Assembly: GCF_900113695.1 (NCBI RefSeq)
Contig: NZ_FOQH01000011.1
Span: 124,001 to 188,000, forward strand
DNA length: 64,000 nt
Direction of reading: 5' to 3'
Source of the DNA: Albimonas pacifica
GTDB taxonomy: Bacteria > Pseudomonadota > Alphaproteobacteria > Rhodobacterales > Rhodobacteraceae
The notes beneath the pieces are model-generated. The model was given only the letters and a program-made list of their open reading frames with translations, was not told where the DNA came from and searched no databases. Both the position numbers and the translations under genes were made by a program. Of this stretch, positions 22,070-32,077 are shown piece by piece (the stretch's first letter is position 1; each line of letters opens with the position of its first letter).

Positions 22070-22631
22070 GTCTCGCCTTCATCCTTGCTGCCGGCCGGGA
22101 GCGCGCACCCCGCGCTCCGCCGAACCGTTCCGAGCGCCCCAGATAGGCGACGCCAGCCCCGGGCGCCATGCGGTTCGCGGCCGCCCGGGCGGAAATCCAA
22201 AACGGTCGAGACGCGCAGGCCCGTGGGACGCGCCGGTCCCGGGAGGGCGGGGAAGAGGGGACCGGCGCAAGGCCGAGCCCTGTTGCCCGCTCGTCGGGGG
22301 CGCGCTAAACGGGGCCTGACCCGCGCCGCGACGGCCCGCTAGGGGCCCAGCGGACAGTTAGGCGGCGGGCGGGGCGCTGTCAACGCGCCCCCCGGTCTCG
22401 CCGGCGTTCCGCCGGCCGGAAGCCCGGCTCGCAGCCCGGGCGGGAGAGGTCCCACAACCGCCCCGATCCCGCCCGTTTCGCCTGTCAGGACCCTGCGGCC
22501 GCACCCTTGCGGGGCGCGGCGGTTTCCCCCGCCGGCCTTGAACCCGGCCGGCGGAGCCTACAGGTCACCCCCCGCGAACCCGATGACCCTCGCCTCGAAA
22601 GAAGGCGTCTCCACGAAAGGGAGTTCTCCAT
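22070..22631. other. Divergent promoter region between secA and the foldase gene
   Basis: No coding sequence seen. Two clean hairpins are present: GGGGCGC/GCGCCCC with a seven-base loop at 22371-22391 and CCGCCGGCC/GGCCGGCGG with an eight-base loop at 22529-22554, the latter about 80 bases before the foldase start and so possibly in its 5' leader. Promoters for both genes must lie here but I cannot assign them in this GC context. Confidence 0.55.
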
Positions 22632-23570
22632 ATGCCCATCGTCCGCCAGCGCCGCGCCGCGGCCCTCGCCGTCGCGGCCGCCGCGCTGATGCCGCTGGGG
22701 CTGGCCCCGGCCTTCGCCCAGGACCAGAGCCAGACCCAGACCCAGGCCCCGGCCGCCGGCGAGGCCCCCGCCGCCGCGCCCGAGGCGACGCCCGACATGG
22801 TCGTGGCGACGGTGAACGGAAAGCCGGTGACGCTGGCCGAGGTGATCATCGCCCGCTCGTCCCTGCCCCAGCAGTACCAGCAGCTGCCCGACGCGCAGCT
22901 GATGCCCGCGCTGATCGACCAGGCGGTGGTGCAGGCCCTGCTCGCCCAGCAGGCCGAGGAGGCCGGCCGCGGCGACGACCCGATCGCGGCCATCCACGCC
23001 GAGATCGCGCGCACCTCGTATCTGGCCGAGTCCGAGATGGGCAAGGTCATCGCCGACGCCACCACCGAGGAGGCGCTGCGCGCGCTCTACGAGGAGAAGG
23101 CCGCGGAGATGGAGCCGACGCCGGAGATCCGCGCCTCGCACATCCTGGTCGAGGACAAGGCCCTGGCCGACGAGATCAAGGCCGAGCTCGACGGCGGCGC
23201 CGACTTCGCCGAGCTCGCCCAGCAGCACGGCACCGACGGCACCAAGGACCGCGGCGGCGATCTCGGCTGGTTCGACGAGGGCCAGATGGTCCCCGCCTTC
23301 GCCGAGGCCGCCTTCGGCGCCGAGCAGGGCGTGGTCGTGGGCCCGGTCGAGACCCAGTTCGGCTGGCACCTGATCCTGGTCACCGACCAGCGCGAGGCCC
23401 CCGTGCCGACCTTCGAGGAGATGCGCCAGGAGCTCGCCCAGGAGGCCGCCCGCACCGCGGCCACCCAGAAGGTCGAGGAGCTGCGCGCCGGCGCCGAGAT
23501 CGAGATGTCGGACGAGCTGCCCGACCCCTCGGCGATCCGCCGCGACGACCTGCTCGCGCCCAACCGCTGA
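22632..23570 (+). CDS. PpiC/parvulin-type peptidylprolyl isomerase, secreted
   Basis: A 312-residue periplasmic foldase. Residues 1-30 form a signal peptide (RRAAALAVAAAALMPLG, cut near AFAQ), followed by a Gln/Ala/Pro-rich linker, a SurA-like N-terminal helical region (residues about 55-150) and a parvulin domain at about 155-255 with EIRASHILVEDKALA and the signature DLGWFDEGQMVPAF. It isomerises prolyl bonds of exported proteins; placement next to secA fits work on Sec substrates. GGGAG precedes the ATG. The acidic C-terminal tail is probably flexible. Confidence 0.92.
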   Translation: MPIVRQRRAAALAVAAAALMPLGLAPAFAQDQSQTQTQAPAAGEAPAAAPEATPDMVVATVNGKPVTLAEVIIARSSLPQQYQQLPDAQLMPALIDQAVVQALLAQQAEEAGRGDDPIAAIHAEIARTSYLAESEMGKVIADATTEEALRALYEEKAAEMEPTPEIRASHILVEDKALADEIKAELDGGADFAELAQQHGTDGTKDRGGDLGWFDEGQMVPAFAEAAFGAEQGVVVGPVETQFGWHLILVTDQREAPVPTFEEMRQELAQEAARTAATQKVEELRAGAEIEMSDELPDPSAIRRDDLLAPNR

Positions 23571-23585
23571 GGCGGCGCGCAAGCC

Positions 23586-23612
23586 CCGGGTCCCGCCCCC
23601 TGCGGGACCCGG
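23586..23612. terminator. Hairpin after the foldase gene
   Basis: CCGGGTCCCGC (23586-23596) pairs perfectly with GCGGGACCCGG (23602-23612). There is no T-run; the stronger terminator at 23693 follows. Confidence 0.6.
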
Positions 23613-23692
23613 CCCTGCGCGCGTGGAGCGCAGGCCAAACACCCCGGCCGGGGGCCTGAACGGGCTTCTCCCCGCCGCGAGGACATGGCAAG

Positions 23693-23727
23693 AGGGCGGG
23701 ATCGCGACGGCGCGGTCCCGCCCTTTT
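23693..23727 (+). terminator. Rho-independent terminator between foldase and argJ
   Basis: AGGGCGGGA (23693-23701) pairs with TCCCGCCCT (23716-23724), extended by an inner CGCG/CGCG stem around ACGG, and is followed by TTT. It separates the foldase transcript from argJ. Confidence 0.85.
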
Positions 23728-23830
23728 CGCGTGGAAATTCCACGCCGGGGCCCCGCGCCGGGACGCGCGGGACGCCCGCGGCGGAAGCCTCCGCGCGGCG
23801 ACCCGGGTCGACGAGGCAGGGGACGCAGGC

Positions 23831-25297
23831 ATGGCCAAGGACGACAAGAAGAAGAAGTCGAAGAAGGCGAAGGCCCTCGCGGCCGCCGCCCCCGCCGGCA
23901 CGCTGGAGGGCGCGCTGGAGCGCCTGGCCGCGCTGAAGGCCGAGGTCGCGGCGCTGGAGGCGACGCTGGCCACGGCCGCCGCGGCCGCCGCCCCGGCGAC
24001 GGCCCCCCAGGCGACCGCGGCCCCCGCCGCCGCCGAGGCCGCGCCGAAGAAAAAAAACCCGCCGCCGGTCTCGCCGCTGGCGCCCGCCGCCTTCCCCGAC
24101 CTGCCGCCCGTGGCCGGCGTGCGCTTCGCCGCCGCCGAGGCCAACGTGCGCTACAAGGGCCGGCGCGACGTGATGCTGGCGATGCTCGCCCCCGGCTCGG
24201 CCGTGGCGGGCGTGTTCACCCGATCCTCCACCCGCTCCGCGCCCGTGCTGTGGTGCGAGGCGCTGCGCGACGCCGCCCCGGTGAAGGGGCCGCAGGCGAT
24301 CCTGGTGAACTCCGGCAACTCCAACGCCTTCACCGGGCGCAACGGGGTCGAGGCCGTCGAGGCGCTCGCCGCCGCCGTCGCCAAGGCCACCGGCGCGCCG
24401 AAGTCGGGCGTGTGGATGGCCTCGACCGGCGTCATCGGCGAGCCCCTGCCCCATGAGAAGATCGCCGCCAAGCTCGAGGAGCTGAACGCCAACCTCCACG
24501 AGGACGCGGGCGAGGACGCGGCCCGCGCGATCATGACCACCGACACCTTCCCCAAGGGCGCGGCCGAGGTGCTGCCGCTGGGCGGCCAGCGGGTGACCAT
24601 CGCGGGCTTCTGCAAGGGCTCGGGCATGATCGCGCCGGACATGGCGACGATGCTGGGCTTCGTCTTCACCGACGCCGCCATCGAGCGCGACGTGCTGCAG
24701 AAGATGCTCTCGGAGGCGACCGAGCGGACCTTCAACGCGGTGACGGTCGACAGCGACACCTCGACCTCCGACACGGTGCTGGTCGCCGCCACCGGCCGCG
24801 CGCCGATGGAGCCGATCACGTCGCGCCGCGACCCCCGCGCGGCGGAGTTCGCCGCGGCGCTGGAGCGGGTGCTGCGCGACCTCGCCCAGCAGATCGTGCG
24901 CGACGGCGAGGGGGCGACGAAGTTCGTCTCGGTCACCGTCACCGGCGCGAAGTCCGACAAGTCGGCGAAGAAGGTGGCGCTCGCCATCGCCAACAGCCCG
25001 CTGGTCAAGACCGCCATCGCCGGCGAGGACCCCAACTGGGGCCGCGTGGTGATGGCCGTGGGCAAGTGCGGCGAGCCCGCCGACCGCGACCGCATCGGCA
25101 TCCGATTCGGCGACATCGTGGTGGCCGAGGGGGGCTGGGTCTCGCCCTCCTACAAGGAGGCCGACGGCGCCGCCTACATGAAGAACGCCGAGCTCGACAT
25201 CACCTGCGAGCTCGGGATCGGCGAGGGCAAGGCGACCGTGTGGACCTGCGACCTGACGCACGGCTACATCACCATCAACGCCGACTACCGGAGCTGA
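23831..25297 (+). CDS. argJ: Bifunctional ornithine acetyltransferase / N-acetylglutamate synthase with N-terminal extension
   Basis: A 488-residue enzyme of the cyclic arginine pathway that moves the acetyl group from N-acetylornithine to glutamate. The conserved core starts at VSPLAP (about residue 80) and contains the autocleavage site MASTGVIGEPLP, whose Thr becomes the nucleophile of the beta chain, and ends with HGYITINADYRS. The core has normal length (about 409), but 79 extra residues precede it: a Lys-rich start (DDKKKKSKKAK), a short helical stretch with leucine spacing (LEGALERLAALKAEVAAL) and an Ala/Pro linker ending KKKN. The ATG at 23831 is the only good start upstream of the core. 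mutT follows within four bases. Confidence 0.95.
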   Translation: MAKDDKKKKSKKAKALAAAAPAGTLEGALERLAALKAEVAALEATLATAAAAAAPATAPQATAAPAAAEAAPKKKNPPPVSPLAPAAFPDLPPVAGVRFAAAEANVRYKGRRDVMLAMLAPGSAVAGVFTRSSTRSAPVLWCEALRDAAPVKGPQAILVNSGNSNAFTGRNGVEAVEALAAAVAKATGAPKSGVWMASTGVIGEPLPHEKIAAKLEELNANLHEDAGEDAARAIMTTDTFPKGAAEVLPLGGQRVTIAGFCKGSGMIAPDMATMLGFVFTDAAIERDVLQKMLSEATERTFNAVTVDSDTSTSDTVLVAATGRAPMEPITSRRDPRAAEFAAALERVLRDLAQQIVRDGEGATKFVSVTVTGAKSDKSAKKVALAIANSPLVKTAIAGEDPNWGRVVMAVGKCGEPADRDRIGIRFGDIVVAEGGWVSPSYKEADGAAYMKNAELDITCELGIGEGKATVWTCDLTHGYITINADYRS

Positions 25298-25301
25298 CAG
25301 G

Positions 25302-25724
25302 GTGAGCGAGGCGGCCCCTGCGCCGAAGAAGATCGTCCTGGTCGCCGCCTGCGCGCTGGTCGACCGGGACGGCCGCGTGCTGCTGGCCCAGCGGCCCGAG
25401 GGCAAGTCGATGGCGGGCCTGTGGGAATTCCCCGGCGGCAAGGTCGAGCCCGGCGAGACCCCGGAGGCCTGCCTGGTGCGCGAGCTGCACGAGGAGCTGG
25501 GCATCGGCACCTGGACGAGCTGCCTGGCGCCGCTGACCTTCGCCTCGCACGCCTACGACGACTTCCACCTGCTGATGCCGCTGTGGATCTGCCGCAAGTG
25601 GCAGGGGACGCCGCAGTCGCGCGAGGGGCAGCGCCTGGCCTGGGCGCGTCCGGAGGCGCTGCGCGACTATCCCATGCCGCCCGCGGACGTCCCGCTGATC
25701 CCGATCCTGCGCGACTGGCTGTAA
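25302..25724 (+). CDS. mutT: 8-oxo-dGTP diphosphatase, Nudix family
   Basis: A 140-residue Nudix hydrolase that removes oxidised dGTP before incorporation. The Nudix box GGKVEPGETPEACLVRELHEELGI is complete with the catalytic REx2EE pattern, preceded by RVLLAQRPEGKSMAGLWEFPG, the usual MutT (mutator) form. The start is GTG four bases after argJ, so it is translated as part of the argJ transcript. The argJ-mutT order is common in Rhodobacterales. Confidence 0.93.
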   Translation: MSEAAPAPKKIVLVAACALVDRDGRVLLAQRPEGKSMAGLWEFPGGKVEPGETPEACLVRELHEELGIGTWTSCLAPLTFASHAYDDFHLLMPLWICRKWQGTPQSREGQRLAWARPEALRDYPMPPADVPLIPILRDWL

Positions 25725-25792
25725 GGGTCCCGGCCCGGGCGCCGGCCCCGGGCGTCCTGCCGCGACGCCGGGCCGAACCCGGGCCGGGACCC
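25725..25792. terminator. Long inverted repeat, bidirectional terminator candidate
   Basis: GGGTCCCGGCCCGGG (25725-25739), which starts right at the mutT stop, pairs perfectly with CCCGGGCCGGGACCC (25778-25792). The loop holds a second small stem (GGCGTC/GACGCC). It lies between convergent genes. Confidence 0.7.
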
Positions 25793-25895
25793 GGCCGGCG
25801 CGGCGACGGCCGCGCAGCCGGAGGGGGCCCCAGACCCCCGCGGCGCCCTCGTTCCCCTGCGAGGGACGCCGGTCTCGGACGACGGCGGCGGGCGC

Positions 25896-26645
25896 TCAGG
25901 CCACCTTCGCCACGTTGCGGTCCATGCGTCGTTCGTAGAGGCGACGGTCGATGTCGGTGGCCGCCCGCAGCGCCGCCCGCGCGGCGGGCCCCAGCGCCTC
26001 GGGCGCGACCAGCGGCGCGGGCACGTCGTCGGCCAGGCCCGGGCGCGCCGGCGGCCAGCCGAAGATGCCGCCGAGATAGTCGAGGAAACTGTCGAGCCGC
26101 GGCTCCACCCCGCACAGGAAGTTCACCCGCGCAAGGTTCGCCTCCGCCGCGCGAAGCTGCCGCTCGTCGGCAGGCGCCTCTTCGAGGGCCGGCAGCCCGG
26201 CGCAGAGCCGGGTCATCCCCCCCAGCCGCGAGCGGCGGATCGCCGGCGCCGCCAGCAGCCGGGGCACCAGCGCGTCGGGATCGTCGAAGGGCAGCGCCTC
26301 GCGCGGGACGCCGGCGAGGCGCAGCACCGCCCCCGGCGGCATCCCGCGCAGTTCGGCGGCGAAGCGCAGGAAGGCCACCTCCGGATCCGACATCACGCAG
26401 ACATGAATGATGCGCTCGTGCATCCCGTCGAGATAGCCGAACGGCAGCAGGCCCGAGACGAGGCGGATGGACCCCGACAGCGGCTCCATGTCCTCGGGAT
26501 AGCGCGAGCGCGCGCCGTGCATCGGATCGTCCAGCCGCAGGCGCCGGTTCTCGGCCACCCTGGGGGCGAAATAGTCCTCGTCCAGCATCCGTCCGACGAA
26601 GCCGTGAAGGCGTCCGTGGAAGATCAGGAAGTGGGGCATGGACAA
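25896..26645 (-). CDS. Sulfotransferase-like protein, divergent
   Basis: A 249-residue protein. Its middle and C-terminal parts resemble family 2 sulfotransferases: VSGLLPFGYLDG then a HVCVMSDPEVAFLRF segment in place of the usual LRDPVERxLS, MTRLCAG, and AEANLARVNFLCGVEPRLD near residue 170, ending DRRLYERRMDR. The N-terminal cofactor loop that should read like HIPKTGGTS is replaced by FLIFHGRLHGFVG, so binding of PAPS is doubtful. It may be an inactive or altered relative. The family assignment is my pattern reading and needs a profile search. It has its own promoter with a palindrome. Confidence 0.45.
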   Translation of the reverse strand: MSMPHFLIFHGRLHGFVGRMLDEDYFAPRVAENRRLRLDDPMHGARSRYPEDMEPLSGSIRLVSGLLPFGYLDGMHERIIHVCVMSDPEVAFLRFAAELRGMPPGAVLRLAGVPREALPFDDPDALVPRLLAAPAIRRSRLGGMTRLCAGLPALEEAPADERQLRAAEANLARVNFLCGVEPRLDSFLDYLGGIFGWPPARPGLADDVPAPLVAPEALGPAARAALRAATDIDRRLYERRMDRNVAKVA

Positions 26646-26679
26646 GGTCTCCGTCGGCTCGGCATGAATGGAGCCTGAC

Positions 26680-26721
26680 CATGTTCATCAACTCGTCGCA
26701 AAGTTGTCAACCTAAGGTTGA
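26680..26721 (-). promoter_or_regulatory. Putative sigma-70 promoter with overlapping palindrome
   Basis: On the minus strand TTGACA (complement of 26705-26710) is followed after 17 bases by TGAACA, in front of the gene starting at 26645. The perfect palindrome TCAACCT-A-AGGTTGA (26707-26721) overlaps the -35 box, which suggests a repressor or MerR/MarR-type operator. The region is clearly AT-richer than its surroundings. Confidence 0.5.
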
Positions 26722-26838
26722 TTTCAACAGACTACGAACGTGAAACGCGCGGGGCCGACAGTCGTCGACCCCGCGCGCAGATCAGTTTCAGAAGAAACGG
26801 TTCTCAATTCGCGCGCCGGCGGGGGCGCGCCGCCCGGC

Positions 26839-27663
26839 TCAGTTGCGGGCGATGGTGTCCGGGCGCCGGTAGAAGACATGCGGACCGATCGCCGCCGTCT
26901 CGTGGAACTTGCGCGCCCAGCGCGGACGCACCGCGGTGGTGTGGTAGTAGGTCGCGCCGTCCGTCAGGGTCCGGGCCCAGCCGTCGAGCATCACCCGCGC
27001 CACGCGGCCGACCTGGTCGAAGGCGCCCGTCTCGGAGATATGCTCGGGCCGGCCGTCGCAGTTGTAGGAGAACTGGCAGCCGTGGAGCTTGCCCGAGGCG
27101 GCGCCCTGGTGGACCACGCCGCAGACCGTGTCGGGGAACACCGCGGCGTCGACGCGGTTCAGGATCACCTCGGCCACGGCCACCTGGCCGGCCAGGCTCT
27201 CGCCGCGGGCCTCGAAGTAGAGCGCCTCGGCCAGGCAGCGCCACTCGGTCCCGCCCTCGGCCTTGGCCTGGTCGAAGACGTCCCAGGACTGCTGGCCCGC
27301 GGCGACGCCCGCCAGGCCCAGCGCGGTGCGGTCCTCGCCCCGCTGCAGGGAGGCGAGCGTGTTGCGGTCCGCCAGGTCGAGGTTCGCCAGGCTCCCCGCG
27401 CCCGAGGAGCGGGGCATGACCCGGCCCTCGACGGCGTCGAGGTCCACCGCGCCACGGCGCTGCATGACGCCTGCGAGCGCCGCGCGCTCGGCCCCGAGGG
27501 CGGCGGTGACGAAGCTGGGCGCGTCGGCGCGGGCTTTCTGGGTCGTCAGGATCGGGCCCGCAAGGGCCACGCCTGTCAGCATCGCGATGCCCAGGAGGGC
27601 TCGCGGACGAAGGATCGCGGCCGCCTTGCGGCCGGCGGTCCAGCGATGATGCTTGCGCGCCAT
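26839..27663 (-). CDS. Cell wall hydrolase, SleB family
   Basis: A 274-residue peptidoglycan hydrolase of the Hydrolase_2/SleB family, related to spore-cortex lytic enzymes but common in non-sporulating alphaproteobacteria, where it acts on the wall. An N-terminal membrane anchor or signal (residues about 15-40, ALLGIAMLTGVALAGPILT) is followed by a linker and the catalytic domain from about residue 140: CLAEALYFEARGESLAGQ holds the catalytic Glu, then AEVILNRV, CQFSYNCDG and GATYYHT. CGGAGAGG precedes the ATG. It is transcribed alone or with the upstream AT-rich region as promoter. Confidence 0.9.
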   Translation of the reverse strand: MARKHHRWTAGRKAAAILRPRALLGIAMLTGVALAGPILTTQKARADAPSFVTAALGAERAALAGVMQRRGAVDLDAVEGRVMPRSSGAGSLANLDLADRNTLASLQRGEDRTALGLAGVAAGQQSWDVFDQAKAEGGTEWRCLAEALYFEARGESLAGQVAVAEVILNRVDAAVFPDTVCGVVHQGAASGKLHGCQFSYNCDGRPEHISETGAFDQVGRVARVMLDGWARTLTDGATYYHTTAVRPRWARKFHETAAIGPHVFYRRPDTIARN

Positions 27664-27808
27664 CGGGCCTCTCCGGTCGTTGTGGTGATCTCGTCTCGAG
27701 CGCCTGTAATCACGGTCTGCGCCCCGGAATCCAGCGCGAATGCCCTTGCCGCAGGCAGGGATGCAGGGGGGTTATCAGCTAATTGTCTGAAATCGCGGGA
27801 TAAAAGAG

Positions 27809-28794
27809 TTAATGCCGCAAGACCCCGTTTACGCTGTTTTCGAGCCTTGCCATCGCCTGGCCCGCCGTTTGAAACGGTCGGTTGCCGAATCGCGGTGATT
27901 CGAGGTCCGGGGCCGCCGACTCGAGCCCCCGGCGCCCCCATTGCGAGCGCAGCGCGTGCTCGGCCCAGGCCTTCGCGTTGCGGTCGCGCTGGGCCTTCAG
28001 CACCGTCCAGGGCACGTCGGCGATGCGCGCCTCCAGCGCCTCGACCGCGGTCTCCGCCCCCTCCAGCTCGGTCGAGGAGCAGGCGATGGCCTTCGGCTCC
28101 GAGCCGTCGGGCCGGGGCGGGGCCAGCGACAGGGCGCCCTTCAGATCGGCCAGCGCCCGGCGGGCCGGCTGGCCGAGGTCGGCCTTGGTGACGATCAGCA
28201 GGTGCGGCACCTCCATCACGCCCGATTTCATGAACTGCAGGCTGTCGCCCGAGGCCGGCTGCACGCACAGCGCCACGGTGTCGGCCATGTCGGCGATCTC
28301 GGTCTCCGACTGGCCCACGCCCACCGTCTCGACCAGCACGCGGTCATACAGCGCCCGCATCAGGGTCATCGCCGGGTAGGTCAGCTCCGCCAGCCCGCCG
28401 AGCCGGTCGCGGGCGGCCATCGAGCGCACGAAGACGCCGCGGTCCTCGGGATCGGTCTCGATCCGGGTGCGGTCGCCCAGCAGCGCCCCGCGGGAGCGGC
28501 GCGAGGACGGATCCACCGCGATCACCCCCACCGTCTTGCCCCTGCCCCGCCAGGACGACACCAGCCGGTTGGCGAGCGAGCTCTTGCCCACCCCCGGCGG
28601 CCCGGTCAGGCCGATGACATGGCCCAGCGGGGTCTGGTGGGCGGCGTCGAGCAGGGCCAGCGTCTCGGGCGCCTCGGGGCGGGCCTCGATGCGGGCCAGC
28701 GCGCGGGCGAGCGCGGGCTTGCCGCCCTCGCGGATCGCGCGCAGCAGGGCCTCGCCGTCGGCGGAGACGGGGGCGTCGGTCGCAGGCGCTTCGG

Positions 28795-28798
<4 letters not shown>
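27809..28798 (-). CDS. meaB: Methylmalonyl-CoA mutase-associated GTPase MeaB
   Basis: A 329-residue G3E-type P-loop GTPase that loads and protects adenosylcobalamin in methylmalonyl-CoA or ethylmalonyl-CoA mutase. Walker A is GPPGVGKSS, followed by VIAVDPSSRRSRGALLGDRTR, the switch VETVGVGQSE and the guanine motif TKAD. The start is TTG at 28798-28796, overlapping the stop of the upstream dikinase gene as TTGA, with GGAGGAAG upstream; no ATG or GTG near the conserved N-terminus competes. The mutase itself is not in the window. Coupling to a PEP/pyruvate enzyme suggests a link between propionyl-CoA use and C3-C4 carbon flow, which is inference. Confidence 0.93.
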
Positions 28799-31437
<2,639 letters not shown>

Positions 31438-31623
31438 GGCGCCTCCTTCCCCTTTTGTGCTTTGCAGCAACAGTATCGTCGCATTCGCCAAAGGGGAAGT
31501 GAAGGCCCCCCGCACGCCCGCCCCGCGCGCCCTCGTTCCCCCGCCGCCTTTCGCCGCAACGCCGCCCCCGCGCGCCGTCAGCGCAAGGCCCGCCGCCCCC
31601 GCGATCAGCGCAGCGCCTTCAGC

Positions 31624-31758
31624 GCGCGCCTTCCGCGCGACGCCTTCCCCACGCGCCTTCGGCGCAGCGCCTTCCCCGCGCGCCTTCGGCGCAGCGCCTT
31701 CCCCGCGCGCCTTCGGCGCAGCGCCTTCCCCGCGCGCCTTCGGCGCGACGCCCGCCCC
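31624..31758. repeat. 27-bp tandem repeat array, five units
   Basis: Units at 31624, 31651, 31678, 31705 and 31732; the third and fourth are identical. The unit reads GCGCGCC-TTC-GGCGC then AGCGCCTTCCCC. It has the same length and layout as the 6907-7114 array and differs mainly in the two spacer triplets, so the two arrays share an origin. Confidence 0.9.
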
Positions 31759-31795
31759 GGGCGCTCGTGGCGCGCCGCTGGCCCTGCCTCGCAAA

Positions 31796-31980
31796 GCGCC
31801 TGTTCTCCGGAGCCGTCCATCGCGGATGCCGATCAGAGCGACTCGCCCGCCCCGGTCAAGGATCGCGAAGCGACCGCGCTTGCGCGGCTTGTCCTTGACC
31901 GGGGCGGGCGAGTCGCTCAGGCAATCCAAGCGATGGACGGATCCGGAGAACAGGCGCGGGCTTGTTCTTGGGTGAGTCTG
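31796..31980 (+). repeat. Long palindromic element, copy 2, with one-sided tail
   Basis: Palindrome 31796-31957 (162 bases) plus the tail GGCTTGTTCTTGGGTGAG. Outer arms CCGTCCATCGC/GCGATGGACGG differ from copy 1 at one base pair and stay complementary. The second level is CCCGCCCCGGTCAAGGA against TCCTTGACCGGGGCGGG. The apex is identical to copy 1. It sits between two minus-strand genes (M24 protein and dikinase), 38 bases after the 27-bp array. Confidence 0.92.
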
Positions 31981-32077
31981 GAGCCCGCCGGAGGCTCCCC
32001 CGCTGAGCATCTCCCCAACGCCCCCCCTATCGCCCCGCAGCCAAGCCCGCCCGCAGGGCGCCTGCGTCCCCGCCTCC

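Larger units (their letters stand above)
31438..32077. other. Gene-free stretch holding two repeat types
   Basis: About 640 bases upstream of the dikinase gene. Bases 31440-31500 are AT-richer and probably hold its promoter. Then come the five-unit 27-bp array (31624-31758) and palindromic element copy 2 (31796-31980). Nothing here looks coding. Confidence 0.7.
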
